A DNA stretch of 64,000 nucleotides, from contig NZ_JBAGBW010000005.1 in assembly GCF_039822205.1 (NCBI RefSeq), forward strand, positions 1 to 64,000, given 5' to 3'. Below, piece by piece: positions 49,316 to 58,588 of this stretch; within the stretch, counting starts at the first letter, position 1; each line of letters begins with the position of its first letter. The position numbers and the translations under genes are program-made. This stretch comes from Thermodesulfobium sp. 4217-1. Its GTDB lineage: Bacteria; Thermodesulfobiota; Thermodesulfobiia; Thermodesulfobiales; Thermodesulfobiaceae. Under the pieces are notes generated by a model. The model ran no database searches and was not told the DNA's origin. It saw only the letters and a list, made by a program, of their open reading frames with translations.

Positions 49316-49822
49316 ATGATAATCTGGCAATATTATCCAAAATTTTCAAATTTACCAGAATTTATCGATCAGGTTTTGCAGGCTTTTGTGTTTAATGAAG
49401 ACAAGATAGACTCATCACAAAAGCATCTATCACATCAAGATATCTTTGGTTTGGTAGAAAATGAACTTAGAGAGCTCGGGTTTGAAATAAAAACAAAAAA
49501 TGGTGATACTGAGGGAGAAATTGAGATTCCAGTTAACTATGGATTAAATGGCAAACCAGAATTATCATTTTTTACAGAATGTTATCAAGAAGATTACAAA
49601 TGCATAATTGACGTTAATGGAAACGATAATAAATCAATAAATAGATGTTACAGGGTACTGCTCCAATCATCAATAATTCCAGGGGTGGAATATCTTATAA
49701 TGGTTCTTCCGAATGAACCATCGAATCCATCCCAATTTTTTAAGATAAAAGAATTTCTTGACGTACTATATAGTTCAAAGCAGGGCATAAACTTAAAGGG
49801 ACTACTAATAATCGGCTATTAA
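49316..49822 (+). CDS. protein of unknown function, possible PD-(D/E)XK-like fold
   Basis: A 168-residue cytoplasmic protein with alternating strands and helices. The centre has F-F-T-E-C-Y-Q-E-D-Y-K-C-I-I-D-V-N and later V-L-L-Q-S-S-I-I-P-G-V-E-Y-L-I-M-V, a pattern that loosely resembles PD-(D/E)XK nucleases, but I see no clear E-x-K pair, so this is speculative. The ribosome site GGGAGG is strong. It converges on the small membrane protein with a four-base overlap. Confidence 0.6.
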   Translation: MIIWQYYPKFSNLPEFIDQVLQAFVFNEDKIDSSQKHLSHQDIFGLVENELRELGFEIKTKNGDTEGEIEIPVNYGLNGKPELSFFTECYQEDYKCIIDVNGNDNKSINRCYRVLLQSSIIPGVEYLIMVLPNEPSNPSQFFKIKEFLDVLYSSKQGINLKGLLIIGY

Positions 49823-50232
49823 AACTTAAAAAATAGAGATATAAAGCTGGCTATTATATAAAAAAAGGAGCTAAATATAAGATAAAAAATTGAGAAGATT
49901 GAAATAGTAAAATAGTAAATTGAAAAAAGTGCAATTGTAAAAAATTTGTTTATTTTACAGTATTTGTTATATAAAAAAATTACAAGCGATATAGCTAATG
50001 ACCAAGCCCAAATAGCTGGCAAAAAACCGCTTTTTATGACTGAAAACAGGCTCAATATCAGCGGCATAAAGTACAAAATTAGGAGTTCAATTATAAACAG
50101 CTTTATCTTGCCATTTAACTGATTGACTACCACATATCTAAAATTAAATCTGCCGTAGTCATCCTGATATTGAAATTCTTCAATCTTTTTTAATCTGTTA
50201 TCGTCTTTATCAGACGGATATATATCGTTCAC
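49819..50232 (-). CDS. small integral membrane protein, unknown
   Basis: A 137-residue protein with a hydrophilic, charged N-terminus of about 45 residues and three or four hydrophobic spans, rich in Phe, Ile and Tyr. The C-terminus ends in a run of F, S and I. No known motif is seen. It has a good GGAGG site at the start, and overlaps the convergent gene by four bases. Function unknown. Confidence 0.65.
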   Translation of the reverse strand: MNDIYPSDKDDNRLKKIEEFQYQDDYGRFNFRYVVVNQLNGKIKLFIIELLILYFMPLILSLFSVIKSGFLPAIWAWSLAISLVIFLYNKYCKINKFFTIALFSIYYFTISIFSIFYLIFSSFFYIIASFISLFFKF

Positions 50233-50319
50233 AATATTACCTCCAGTTTAACTACTTTAGAAAATTAACTTATAATAGAACAATACATTATATTATGAGT
50301 TTTATGAAAGGAGCAATTA

Positions 50320-50913
50320 ATGAAGGCACTTGCTATCAGCGGAAGCGCAAAAAAGGGTGGAAACACTGCTTTCATGCTAAAGACGGTTTTAGAAGGACTT
50401 GAAAAAGATGGCATACAAACCGAGCTCATAGAACTTGCAGACGAGGAAATAAAATCCTGCACTGCTTGTTATAAGTGCTTTAAAAATAGAGATAAGAAAT
50501 GCGTAATAAAGGATGACAATCTAAATCATTATATCCAAAAATTGATAGAATCAGATATTATAATTCTTGGTTCCCCAGTATATCTGGTGGACATCACTCC
50601 AAAGCTTATTGCGTTTATGGAGAGATGCGGTATGGTTTCAATAGCAAACAAATATCTGTTAAAAAGAAAAATTGGTGCAGGCATAGTAGTAAGATATAGA
50701 AGAGCAGGAGCAATTCATGGTCTTGATTCGATAAACCATTTCTTTTTAGTAGAACAGATGATTGTTGTTGGCTCAAATTACCTAAACATTGGAGTCGGAA
50801 GGGGCTCGGAAGCGACTATTCTTGCAGATAGTGAGATTGATGAAGAGGGCATAAAAACAATGATTGATCTAGCTCGTAATATTTCATGGCTTGTTAAAGA
50901 AAAATATCAATAA
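50320..50913 (+). CDS. iron-sulfur flavoprotein, tandem copy 1
   Basis: A 197-residue flavodoxin-fold protein with FMN loop I-S-G-S-A-K-K-G-G-N-T near residue 5 and the cluster motif C-T-A-C-Y-K-C-F-K-N-R-D-K-K-C near 47 (C-x2-C-x2-C-x7-C). G-S-P-V-Y-L-V-D near 87 forms the second FMN loop. This is the Isf family, which moves electrons from ferredoxin to acceptors in anaerobes. It is about half identical to the next gene. Ribosome site AAAGGAG. Confidence 0.9.
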   Translation: MKALAISGSAKKGGNTAFMLKTVLEGLEKDGIQTELIELADEEIKSCTACYKCFKNRDKKCVIKDDNLNHYIQKLIESDIIILGSPVYLVDITPKLIAFMERCGMVSIANKYLLKRKIGAGIVVRYRRAGAIHGLDSINHFFLVEQMIVVGSNYLNIGVGRGSEATILADSEIDEEGIKTMIDLARNISWLVKEKYQ

Positions 50914-50936
50914 CATATTTAGGAGGTTAGTAAATT

Positions 50937-51509
50937 ATGAAGGCTTTAGCTATCAACTCAAGTGCAAGAAAAGACTCGAATACTGCAATAATGCTAAATA
51001 CAGTGTTGGGCGAATTATCAAAGGACGGGATTGAAACAGAGCTATACCAAATGGCTGGAAAGAACATTCATGGTTGCACAGCATGTTATAAGTGTATTGC
51101 AAACAAAGATAAGCGTTGTGCCGTGGACGATGATATATTCAACGAGTGCTTTGAAAAGATGATCAGCTCTGATATTATTCTGCTTGGCTCCCCTATCTAC
51201 TTTGCAGACATTACTCCCGAATTAAAATGTTTAATAGATAGGGCTGGAATGGTAGGCAGAGCCAATGACTTCCTCTTCAAAAGAAAACTCGGTGCTGCAA
51301 TAATAGCCAACAGGAGAGCTGGTGGAATTCACGGCTTTGATAGCGTCAATCACTTTTTCTTAATCGAACAAATGATTGTTGTTGGGTCAAGTTATTGGAA
51401 TATAGGCATTGGCAAAAACAAGGGAGAAGTAGAAAAAGATGAAGAGGGCATAAAAACCTTGATAGACTTAGCTCACAATATTAGTTGGCTTGCTAAGAAG
51501 CTGATATAG
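50937..51509 (+). CDS. iron-sulfur flavoprotein, tandem copy 2
   Basis: A 190-residue paralogue of the preceding gene, with I-N-S-S-A-R-K-D-S-N-T near residue 5, C-T-A-C-Y-K-C-I-A-N-K-D-K-R-C near 47 and G-S-P-I-Y-F-A-D near 87. Both share the R-R-A-G and N-H-F-F-L-I/V-E-Q-M-I-V-V-G-S segments of this subfamily. The gap from copy 1 is 23 bases with a perfect AGGAGG, so they form one transcript. A third family member lies at 28072 in this window. The two may form a heterodimer or respond to different electron acceptors. Confidence 0.9.
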   Translation: MKALAINSSARKDSNTAIMLNTVLGELSKDGIETELYQMAGKNIHGCTACYKCIANKDKRCAVDDDIFNECFEKMISSDIILLGSPIYFADITPELKCLIDRAGMVGRANDFLFKRKLGAAIIANRRAGGIHGFDSVNHFFLIEQMIVVGSSYWNIGIGKNKGEVEKDEEGIKTLIDLAHNISWLAKKLI

Positions 51510-52380
51510 TAATAGTCAAAGTTCTCGCTTTGCTCCAATTATATCCTTCAGGAACAAGGGTGATGATGGTAGCTCCCTGCTTTTCTGCCTGAAAAAGGCC
51601 ATTACCCTTGTAGGATATATTTCCAAAGCTGTATATAATTCTGCAAGTAGAGTCTTCTAACGGATTTAGCCTTCTTAACAACATTTTTTGACCAACCTTT
51701 AATCTAACCTCATCGTTAGAAAGCCATGATATTTCATTTTTGTCAACCCTATATGTTACCAGAAAAGCATTTTGATCAATCGAGTTTTCATTTGCAGCGA
51801 AATTATCAGGATAGCTAAGAGAGTCGCCCTCTAAACTTTTTTCAAATTTTTCTCCATCCCAAACGTAAAACCACCTCTTATCAGAAGATGTCAGTTCATA
51901 ACCCCCATCAAAAGTCTTGATACTTCCCTGGAACAAAGATTCTCCTTCTGCTATATCGACAAGCCTGCCATCCTTTACCAAAAATATTTTATAGTTAAGA
52001 AACGCTCCGCTTCCTTCCCTATCCCAGACTAATAGTGCGCTTGGATTATTGTTATCAAGAGGAAAAACTTTAAAGGTTGGATTTTGATAATTTAAAACAA
52101 GGCGATCTAAATTTTTAAATATTATTCCCTCACCCACAGTAGAAAAAAGATCAAGATCGGTAAGATTGTTCTCATCGATAGATACCACAATCCAGCACTT
52201 ATTGCCATCGCTATTGTTAACAGGATATACATTCAAGATTTTGTTAAGAGGCAGATAAAGAGATAACCTATTCGATATGTCGCTTTGAGCATGCACGGCG
52301 GCTTCGTTTGCAAAAGAGATATCGCTTGAAAAGAGCAAAAATAATAAGCAGATCAAATATAAAGAAATAACTTTATTCAC
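51493..52380 (-). CDS. exported beta-rich protein of unknown function
   Basis: Starting at GTG 52380, seven bases after AGGAGA, a signal peptide of about 24 residues (V-I-S-L-Y-L-I-C-L-L-F-L-L-F) ends near A-N-E. The rest is strand-rich, with many aromatics and asparagines; the last 80 residues resemble an Ig-like domain (V-G-Q-K-M-L-L-R, then K-Q-G-A-T-I-I-T-L). No catalytic residues are apparent. An ATG farther upstream lacks a ribosome site. It converges on the flavoprotein pair with a 17-base overlap. Confidence 0.7.
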   Translation of the reverse strand: MNKVISLYLICLLFLLFSSDISFANEAAVHAQSDISNRLSLYLPLNKILNVYPVNNSDGNKCWIVVSIDENNLTDLDLFSTVGEGIIFKNLDRLVLNYQNPTFKVFPLDNNNPSALLVWDREGSGAFLNYKIFLVKDGRLVDIAEGESLFQGSIKTFDGGYELTSSDKRWFYVWDGEKFEKSLEGDSLSYPDNFAANENSIDQNAFLVTYRVDKNEISWLSNDEVRLKVGQKMLLRRLNPLEDSTCRIIYSFGNISYKGNGLFQAEKQGATIITLVPEGYNWSKARTLTITISAS

Positions 52381-52433
52381 AATAAAATCTCCTAAGTTAG
52401 TATTAACTAATTCTACTATAAAACTACATAACA

Positions 52434-52486
52434 TAAAAAGCTGCCTGAAAGAATCAGATCAAAACCTTTTTTCTCTCAGACAGCTT
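52434..52486 (-). terminator. rho-independent terminator of the molybdoenzyme operon
   Basis: Two 16-base arms (52438-52453 and 52471-52486) pair with two G-U wobbles on the minus-strand RNA. They are followed by a TTTTTA run toward 52434. It lies 14 bases after the TorD gene stop and ends the four-gene operon. Confidence 0.8.
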
Positions 52487-52499
52487 AAAACTTATAACA

Positions 52500-53138
52500 T
52501 TAAGATAGGGTGCTAAAAAAAGTTTTTTCCTTTTCTAAGAATCTTTTACACAATGTGGCAAAGTGTTTATAAAAAGATTCTTCCAACTTACGAGATATTT
52601 CTTCAAAAAATATATGAGCCCAATTTAAAATAAATCTGTTAAAAAAGTTTTTTTCATAAAGCAGAGCACTATTTTTATCCTTACTTTCTGAGACAATTAA
52701 AATAGACATAAATGCGCAGATTATAGAAATATGGTCGCTTCTATGAATGCTAGAAAAATCTATCCCATAATTACCATATATAGTGTTCAGCTCCTCTGGC
52801 AATGAGTAAAATTCGTTATTATCCCGAAATTCCTTATAACTAATATAAGCGCTTGCAAAGGGTGGAATAAAATAATTCGCAACAGGTATCACAAAAGACA
52901 TTTCGAATATCTGATTTAATCTCGACATTTCTTTTTCGTCACCCAGAGCAAGCAATATGTGATTCATACATTTCTCAGAAGTATTTTTATCTTCTAAATA
53001 CTCTCCAAGAAAATCCCATAACTCTAAACTTGATAGTCTGTTACAAAGTTCTTTATCAGGATTAAGTATAAAAATATCAGAGATAATATTGTATATAGTT
53101 TTTCTTTCAAGGTTAAAGTCATCGAGGTTGTTTATCAA
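52500..53138 (-). CDS. TorD/DmsD-family molybdoenzyme chaperone
   Basis: A 212-residue all-helical protein. TorD-family proteins bind the Tat signal and the unfolded catalytic subunit until the molybdenum cofactor is inserted. Seen here are the weakly conserved N-terminal R-K-T-I-Y-N-I-I-S-D-I-F, P-F-A-S-A-Y-I-S near 105 (the family has a P-P-D-H/Y-x-S-x-E type loop here), and F-I-L-N-W-A-H-I-F-F near 170. Its place four bases after the catalytic subunit is what makes the call firm. Sequence identity within this family is always low. Confidence 0.82.
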   Translation of the reverse strand: MINNLDDFNLERKTIYNIISDIFILNPDKELCNRLSSLELWDFLGEYLEDKNTSEKCMNHILLALGDEKEMSRLNQIFEMSFVIPVANYFIPPFASAYISYKEFRDNNEFYSLPEELNTIYGNYGIDFSSIHRSDHISIICAFMSILIVSESKDKNSALLYEKNFFNRFILNWAHIFFEEISRKLEESFYKHFATLCKRFLEKEKTFFSTLS

Positions 53139-53142
53139 TTAC

Positions 53143-56100
53143 TTATACCTTTTCAATCTTTACAGGAGTATCATAATAAACCATACCGCCCGCAACATCG
53201 CTTTGAAGTACCGTGGTCCATCCATCTTTTGCCGCTATAGAAGGATCTAAGAGCATCAAGTGGTTTGGATGAATGCCTGCATTTCTTGCCGGATCTCCAA
53301 CATATTTTTTACCGTCGATATACCATTCTCCAGAACCATAAAGCCATCTTCCAAAAGCTTGAGAATAAGTAATTACTCCCGGCCTAAGTGCAAATTTTAT
53401 TCTCACCCTGCAAACAATACCCTTTGAGTAGGAAGGAGAGATCAGTCTTACGGTATCTCCATTATCTAATTTTAATTTTTTTGCGTCAACCTCACTTATC
53501 TCAAGGAAGTTTCCAGGCAACAGCTCTAACAACCACGGATCTGAAATAGTCCTCGACTTTGAATGTATAGGAACCTTGTAAGTAGAAAGCATAAATGGAT
53601 ATTCTTTCCTTGAGTAAATCTCATATATAGGCTGTCCCATCATATTCTTTGGCGGCTCAAGTCTCACACATCCATCGAATCGTTCTCCAGTAATAGCGTT
53701 GTGTGTAACCGCGACCGTTTCGTTGTAGAGTTCAATGACATTTTTGCTGTTGCCCAGCCTGTGTGTTACCCATTCGGGTTCACCAAATGGCAGATATCCA
53801 ACATCATAATCTTCATAGCGTCCGCCTCTGGCTAATACATAAGCAGCCTTTTTCCATTCATTTCCCTTCAAAGCATTTGGATATTTTTTCATATATTCTT
53901 CAACGCTTTTCATATCATAGGCATCCCCATCAGGAACGGGTCCTTGTTTTACAATCTTGTTACCATCAAGCTTTAATAGGGTCTTGTCATCCATTCCTAT
54001 GTTTACCAACATCTTTAAATAATACTCTTCACGAATAGTCAGCTGAGAACCGTCCAAAAAGGCGTTCTTACCAAAGCCTGGCAAACCAATTTTTATCGCA
54101 AGATCTATTAAGAAGTTTTCCATTGTAATAGGCTTACCATCTTTGGTCTTCTCTGTTATGGGCTCAATTACAGGCTGTCTTACAGATATTCTTGAAGTAG
54201 GATATGTTGGAAATCCTGGCAGCATACCCCATGTTTCCAAATACGTTGCATCAGGAATTATGTAATCGGCATAGCTAGAGCTCTCAGCTATGACAATATC
54301 GCTTGCAATAAACAATGGTACTTTATTTAAATCTTTTATCATCCTTATCCACATCAAAGACTCATCATCAGCTCCGCCCATACCTGGCTGTGCCCATGCA
54401 GGGTTTGCCATGTGCTGAAAGAGTATCTTTACAGGGTATGGATACTGGAAATAAGTTCCACCCCATATCTCATGCCATATCCCAAATCCGAATGGAAACC
54501 ATGGTCTTTCAGCAGGAAAGGGATTGCCGCCATTTTCAGACCTCTTCTTGTATTCACTCGTTTTCTCGTAAAAGCTGCCCTCTCTCGAAATTTTTACGCC
54601 CTTTGGCGCAACAAAATTCGGCCATTTCGCAAGGTCGTATGGGCCATTCATATAATTTGCTGAAGGAGCGCCATTGATATAGCCTCCCTTCCAGTCAATG
54701 TTCCCTATCAGGACATTTAGAAGCATGACAGCCCTTGCATTGTAATAGCCATTTGCATGCATTGCTGCACCCCTATATATATCAGCAACAGCCTTTCTTC
54801 CATGTGAAGTAAATTCATCTGCAAGTTTTATAAAGGTCTCTTTTGAAATGCCGCATTCTTTTTGATATTCATCATAACTGTGTGATGAAACTTCTTGCCA
54901 TAGATATTGCATAGCCGTCATACACTGCACACCATTTACCGTCACAGGTTCAAGAGACAAATATCCTGTAGGCCACAAGTTAGCTTTCGTGCAATCAGAT
55001 GCCTTAGTTGGAGAGCCAGATTGTTTATCTATGACCATACCCTTGTCTACAAAAGCACCATAATTTGGATTGCCCTTATCAACTATGACCAAATAACTTG
55101 AATTAGAAAAGTTTGGTTCTCCCTGCTTTGTGGCTGCATCAAAATTAGGAACTTCTAAGTATTTTTCGTTATACCTTTTATTTTCTATAATCCATCTAAT
55201 CATCCCCATTGCAAAAGCACCGTCGCCGCCAGGTTTTATAGGCACAAAATCAGCATGTGATATTTGATTACCTCCTGTTGGGTCAATATATACTACCTTT
55301 TTCCCGCTTGACGTGGCCTCAGCAGATCTTCTTGCCAGAGTTTGCATCGGAAAGTTAGCCTGATAATAATTAGAGCCAAAAACTAAAACCAACTCACAAT
55401 TTGGCTGATCAGGCTTTAGCATGTTAGAGGGAACTACTGAATGGGTCGCCACATGGTGCGTCAGCTCACAAACAGCAACGTGAGGCAGGGAGTTTACAGA
55501 CCCAAAGGCATTTGCGAACCTGGTAATGAAGTTATTTTGCCCGCCTTCAGCCCTACCCCAATAGGCCACAAATTGATTAGTTTTTGGACCAAAATCAGGA
55601 TATTGTTCATTTGCTGGCACAAATCTATTTTTACCATCGTTCCAGAGCTGTTTAAAACCTTCCACAAATCTATTCTCTTCACCTGGGACATCTTTAAACA
55701 GATAGCCGCCATTGTAAATTTCATCAAGCAATTGTTCATAAGATATTGTTTTAAATTTTTTTGAACCCCTTGGTCCAACTCTTTTCAATGGTTTGTATAT
55801 CCTATAAGGATCGTAAACAGTCTGCCTGCCAGCCTGTCCTCTTGCACACAGCGAGTGCGAGCCGTTTGCATAAGGTTTAGATGTGTCAAAGGTAGAACCC
55901 ACATACATAATAGCCTCTTTTGGTGAATCAGAGTATTTAATTTGAGGTTCTGTATCGTGAATGTCATAAGGGCTACCGTCTAACTTTAATATTGTACCCT
56001 TATACACTCTTGCCATCAGAGCACAATCGCTGTGACACTGTTTACATGTTGAGAACTTTACCTCAACTCCTGGCCAATTCTCTACTCGACCCGGATAAAT

Positions 56101-56220
56101 CAGCTTACCATCATACCCAAAATATCTAGGCAGATCTTGCTGACTCGCTCCCACACCGACTCCAGCAGCACAAACTCCAAATGTCAAATACTTTAAGAAA
56201 TCTCTTCTATTCATGTTCAT
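53143..56220 (-). CDS. Tat-exported molybdopterin oxidoreductase, tetrathionate/polysulfide reductase-like
   Basis: A 1025-residue catalytic subunit of the DMSO reductase family. The Tat signal N-R-R-D-F-L-K opens the chain. A [4Fe-4S] cluster is bound by C-K-Q-C-H-S-D-C near 58 and C-A-R-G-Q near 125. The metal ligand is probably the cysteine in V-A-V-C-E-L-T-H-H near 254. The length, Cys ligand and neighbours fit tetrathionate reductase TtrA or related sulfur/arsenate reductases; the exact substrate (tetrathionate, thiosulfate, polysulfide or arsenate) cannot be told. The enzyme faces the periplasm and takes electrons from the FeS and NrfD subunits. Start ATG 56220 follows AGGTGG. Confidence 0.88.
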   Translation of the reverse strand: MNMNRRDFLKYLTFGVCAAGVGVGASQQDLPRYFGYDGKLIYPGRVENWPGVEVKFSTCKQCHSDCALMARVYKGTILKLDGSPYDIHDTEPQIKYSDSPKEAIMYVGSTFDTSKPYANGSHSLCARGQAGRQTVYDPYRIYKPLKRVGPRGSKKFKTISYEQLLDEIYNGGYLFKDVPGEENRFVEGFKQLWNDGKNRFVPANEQYPDFGPKTNQFVAYWGRAEGGQNNFITRFANAFGSVNSLPHVAVCELTHHVATHSVVPSNMLKPDQPNCELVLVFGSNYYQANFPMQTLARRSAEATSSGKKVVYIDPTGGNQISHADFVPIKPGGDGAFAMGMIRWIIENKRYNEKYLEVPNFDAATKQGEPNFSNSSYLVIVDKGNPNYGAFVDKGMVIDKQSGSPTKASDCTKANLWPTGYLSLEPVTVNGVQCMTAMQYLWQEVSSHSYDEYQKECGISKETFIKLADEFTSHGRKAVADIYRGAAMHANGYYNARAVMLLNVLIGNIDWKGGYINGAPSANYMNGPYDLAKWPNFVAPKGVKISREGSFYEKTSEYKKRSENGGNPFPAERPWFPFGFGIWHEIWGGTYFQYPYPVKILFQHMANPAWAQPGMGGADDESLMWIRMIKDLNKVPLFIASDIVIAESSSYADYIIPDATYLETWGMLPGFPTYPTSRISVRQPVIEPITEKTKDGKPITMENFLIDLAIKIGLPGFGKNAFLDGSQLTIREEYYLKMLVNIGMDDKTLLKLDGNKIVKQGPVPDGDAYDMKSVEEYMKKYPNALKGNEWKKAAYVLARGGRYEDYDVGYLPFGEPEWVTHRLGNSKNVIELYNETVAVTHNAITGERFDGCVRLEPPKNMMGQPIYEIYSRKEYPFMLSTYKVPIHSKSRTISDPWLLELLPGNFLEISEVDAKKLKLDNGDTVRLISPSYSKGIVCRVRIKFALRPGVITYSQAFGRWLYGSGEWYIDGKKYVGDPARNAGIHPNHLMLLDPSIAAKDGWTTVLQSDVAGGMVYYDTPVKIEKV

Positions 56221-56232
56221 ATTAAACCACCT

Positions 56233-57411
56233 TTAATTGTCTACTGAATTTGTTTGATTTTCAAAGCCATTCTTATTCGAATCTTCCCAACCAAACAGCC
56301 ATCCAAGGATAAAAAATATTACTATTGACAAACAAATCAAGCCAATTGAAGATAATATTCCATCAAAACCAAGCCATGGAAATTCAGGAATAATGGTACC
56401 TTGAGAAATCTTCGGTAGTAGCTGTCCGCCTATGACTGTATTGAACCTCATTGCGAAAACTCCTACCTGAACAAATATTGAGATTATTACCATCATAAGC
56501 TTAGACGTCCTTACGGGTTTAAATATCAACAAGATAAGCGGTATTATTAGACCAAGAAGTATTTGAACGACAAAGTAATTAAAGAACAAAACACCACCTG
56601 CATTATAAACCAAAGTCCAACCGTGGAATACGTCTGCTTCGGTGTATGCCCTAAATGAATAAAGTTTATCAATAAAATCTAAAAACAAATCAAATGCAAT
56701 TGCAAATATCATAAATATTCCCAAGGCATTTAGCGTTTCTATATTTACAACGTTTTTCTTAGAGTAATATGAATATCCAATGACATAAAGCAAGGTAACA
56801 AGAGCTGCGCCTGAGACAATGGCAGAGGTTATAAACATAAGCATCATAACAGAACTTGTCCACAAAGCCCTGGCTTTTATAGCGCCAAATACAAAACCAA
56901 TGTATCCGTGAAAAGCGAATGCGAGAGGAACGCCTATTGCAGAGATTATAAAAAGAGCCTTTCTGTCTTTTAACAGAGATTCTTTTGAAATATTATTGTT
57001 GCCAAAAGTCAAAAACCTTGCTATAGACCCCCTAATACCGCTTAGCTTGGATTTCTCAATATTTTCGACCCTATAGTCAAAGTACATTTCAAAAAACATT
57101 AATATTACATACAGTGTCCATATTATTATAAACACACTCAGTGGAGAATATGGAAAGTGATCTCTAAAATAAAGTTCCAATGGCGCTTTTGCTGGTTGCA
57201 AACTATCTACCAATGGGGCAAGAGCAGCTATCAAAACCATAGCAAAGCTTGAGGTAGCAGCTAACTTCGCAACTGGCTCAAACTGTTTAAACCCAAATAG
57301 GTGGGCAAGAGAGTCAATTACAAAGGCCCCAGCCATCAAACCCGACAAAAATGGGTAGATAACTATTGGCAGTCCCCAAATTGCAGTTTCTAAAAATTGT
57401 CCTCCTAGCAT
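56233..57411 (-). CDS. NrfD/PsrC-type membrane quinol subunit
   Basis: A 392-residue integral membrane protein with about nine spans, of the NrfD/PsrC/TtrC kind, which oxidises menaquinol and passes electrons to the FeS subunit. Y-P-F-L-S-G-L-M-A-G-A-F-V near residue 20 and the acidic and histidine residues in the middle spans (H-G-Y-I-G-F near 170, D-V-F-H-G-W near 260) match the family. The start ATG has AGGAGG. Gene order FeS-NrfD-catalytic-TorD is the standard one for tetrathionate and related reductases. Confidence 0.9.
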   Translation of the reverse strand: MLGGQFLETAIWGLPIVIYPFLSGLMAGAFVIDSLAHLFGFKQFEPVAKLAATSSFAMVLIAALAPLVDSLQPAKAPLELYFRDHFPYSPLSVFIIIWTLYVILMFFEMYFDYRVENIEKSKLSGIRGSIARFLTFGNNNISKESLLKDRKALFIISAIGVPLAFAFHGYIGFVFGAIKARALWTSSVMMLMFITSAIVSGAALVTLLYVIGYSYYSKKNVVNIETLNALGIFMIFAIAFDLFLDFIDKLYSFRAYTEADVFHGWTLVYNAGGVLFFNYFVVQILLGLIIPLILLIFKPVRTSKLMMVIISIFVQVGVFAMRFNTVIGGQLLPKISQGTIIPEFPWLGFDGILSSIGLICLSIVIFFILGWLFGWEDSNKNGFENQTNSVDN

Positions 57412-57420
57412 AACTTCCTC

Positions 57421-58506
57421 CTATTTTTCGAATTCTTTAAACGGATTCTTGTGCTCTTCAATTTTTGGCAAATCAACTTCACCGCCAAGCTTTTTATAAG
57501 CTGTAGTATTAAAACCTATAGTGTATGTATATTCCATAAAAACCTTGTCCATACTCGTATTACCCTCAAGATTTCCGTTCAGATCAATATAAAAGACTTG
57601 AGGCTCTGTCCCCTGAGACATTTTTAATCTGGCAGTAGGGTACTGGCTAATAAGCCTGGACACTTCGCTCTTTGGATCGTTTAAATCACCAAAAATTCTT
57701 GCCCTGCCCACGCAGCTGGTAACGCATGCCGGCTCAAGACCTGCATCAATTCTATGAACGCACAAAGTACACTTATCAGCAGTTTTTGTAACAGGATTAA
57801 AAAATCTCATATTATATGGACATGCCTCTATACAAGTGCCGCACCCAATACACTTTTCATAGTCTACTAGAACTATTCCGTCTTGCCTCTTAAAAGTTGC
57901 TTTTACAGGACAGGCCTCCACACAGGGTGGTTCATCACAGTGATTGCAAAGCCTAGGGAGCATAAATTTCTTAACATTAGGTTCATAGTTTCCATCATCT
58001 GTAACAACCATACCGTTTGGGGAGCTTTCCATTGAACCAGTTTCCATTACTTGCACAACCGTCCTGAACACCCCTAATGGGACGTTGTTCTCACTCTTAC
58101 AAGCAATTACACAGGCCTGGCAACCCACGCACTTTCTAGTATCAATTACCATTACCCAGTGGTGTTTTGGTTTAGTTTTGTCAATTTCGTGAAAATTGTC
58201 ATACCAAACAGGTAAATTTTTGGGATTTAATAACTTATCCCAATCATTCCAGCCATCTTTGTCATCAAGAACGGGATTTTCCCATCCCATCCATCTGTGA
58301 TTATTAATTGGACCGGTAGGCAAATTAGCATTATTTTTTTCTGCAGCATCTGCGCTATCTGATGAATTGAGTATACTTAAAGCAAATAGACCACCCAGAC
58401 CCAATGCGATGCTTTTGACCAACCAAGACATAAAATTAGCTGATAGACGTTCTTGGTTAGCATCGTCATCTGCTTCTTTTAACGAAAAATCGCTGCGGTA
58501 GCTCAC
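57421..58506 (-). CDS. four-cluster ferredoxin subunit with N-terminal membrane anchor
   Basis: A 361-residue electron-transfer subunit of the TtrB/DmsB type. Four [4Fe-4S] ligand sets are seen: C-V-G-C-Q-A-C near 128, C-N-H-C-D-E-P-P-C near 185, C-I-G-C-G-T-C near 217, and C-T-L-C-V-H-R near 244. An N-terminal hydrophobic helix at about 26-46 without twin arginines likely anchors it to the periplasmic face. I use GTG 58506, six bases after GGGAGGTG; a TTG at 58521 lies before that site. First gene of the operon. Confidence 0.88.
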   Translation of the reverse strand: MSYRSDFSLKEADDDANQERLSANFMSWLVKSIALGLGGLFALSILNSSDSADAAEKNNANLPTGPINNHRWMGWENPVLDDKDGWNDWDKLLNPKNLPVWYDNFHEIDKTKPKHHWVMVIDTRKCVGCQACVIACKSENNVPLGVFRTVVQVMETGSMESSPNGMVVTDDGNYEPNVKKFMLPRLCNHCDEPPCVEACPVKATFKRQDGIVLVDYEKCIGCGTCIEACPYNMRFFNPVTKTADKCTLCVHRIDAGLEPACVTSCVGRARIFGDLNDPKSEVSRLISQYPTARLKMSQGTEPQVFYIDLNGNLEGNTSMDKVFMEYTYTIGFNTTAYKKLGGEVDLPKIEEHKNPFKEFEK

Positions 58507-58556
58507 ATAAACACCTCCCAATAAAAATTAATAGAAAATGAAAAGTTCATAATTAT

Positions 58557-58584
58557 ATAATATCTTAATTAAATAATATGTAAA
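58557..58584 (-). promoter_or_regulatory. putative promoter of the molybdoenzyme operon
   Basis: On the minus strand TTTACA (-35, 58579-58584) and TATTAT (-10, 58557-58562) are 16 bases apart, about 50 bases before the GTG start. The next 30 bases upstream hold three phased AATATTC repeats that could bind an activator. Confidence 0.5.
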
Positions 58585-58588
58585 ATTA

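Noticed and set aside
53143-56220. Naming the molybdoenzyme as arsenate reductase because Acr3 is nearby
   Set aside because: The distance is several kilobases with unrelated operons between; motifs visible here cannot separate arsenate from tetrathionate or polysulfide reductases.
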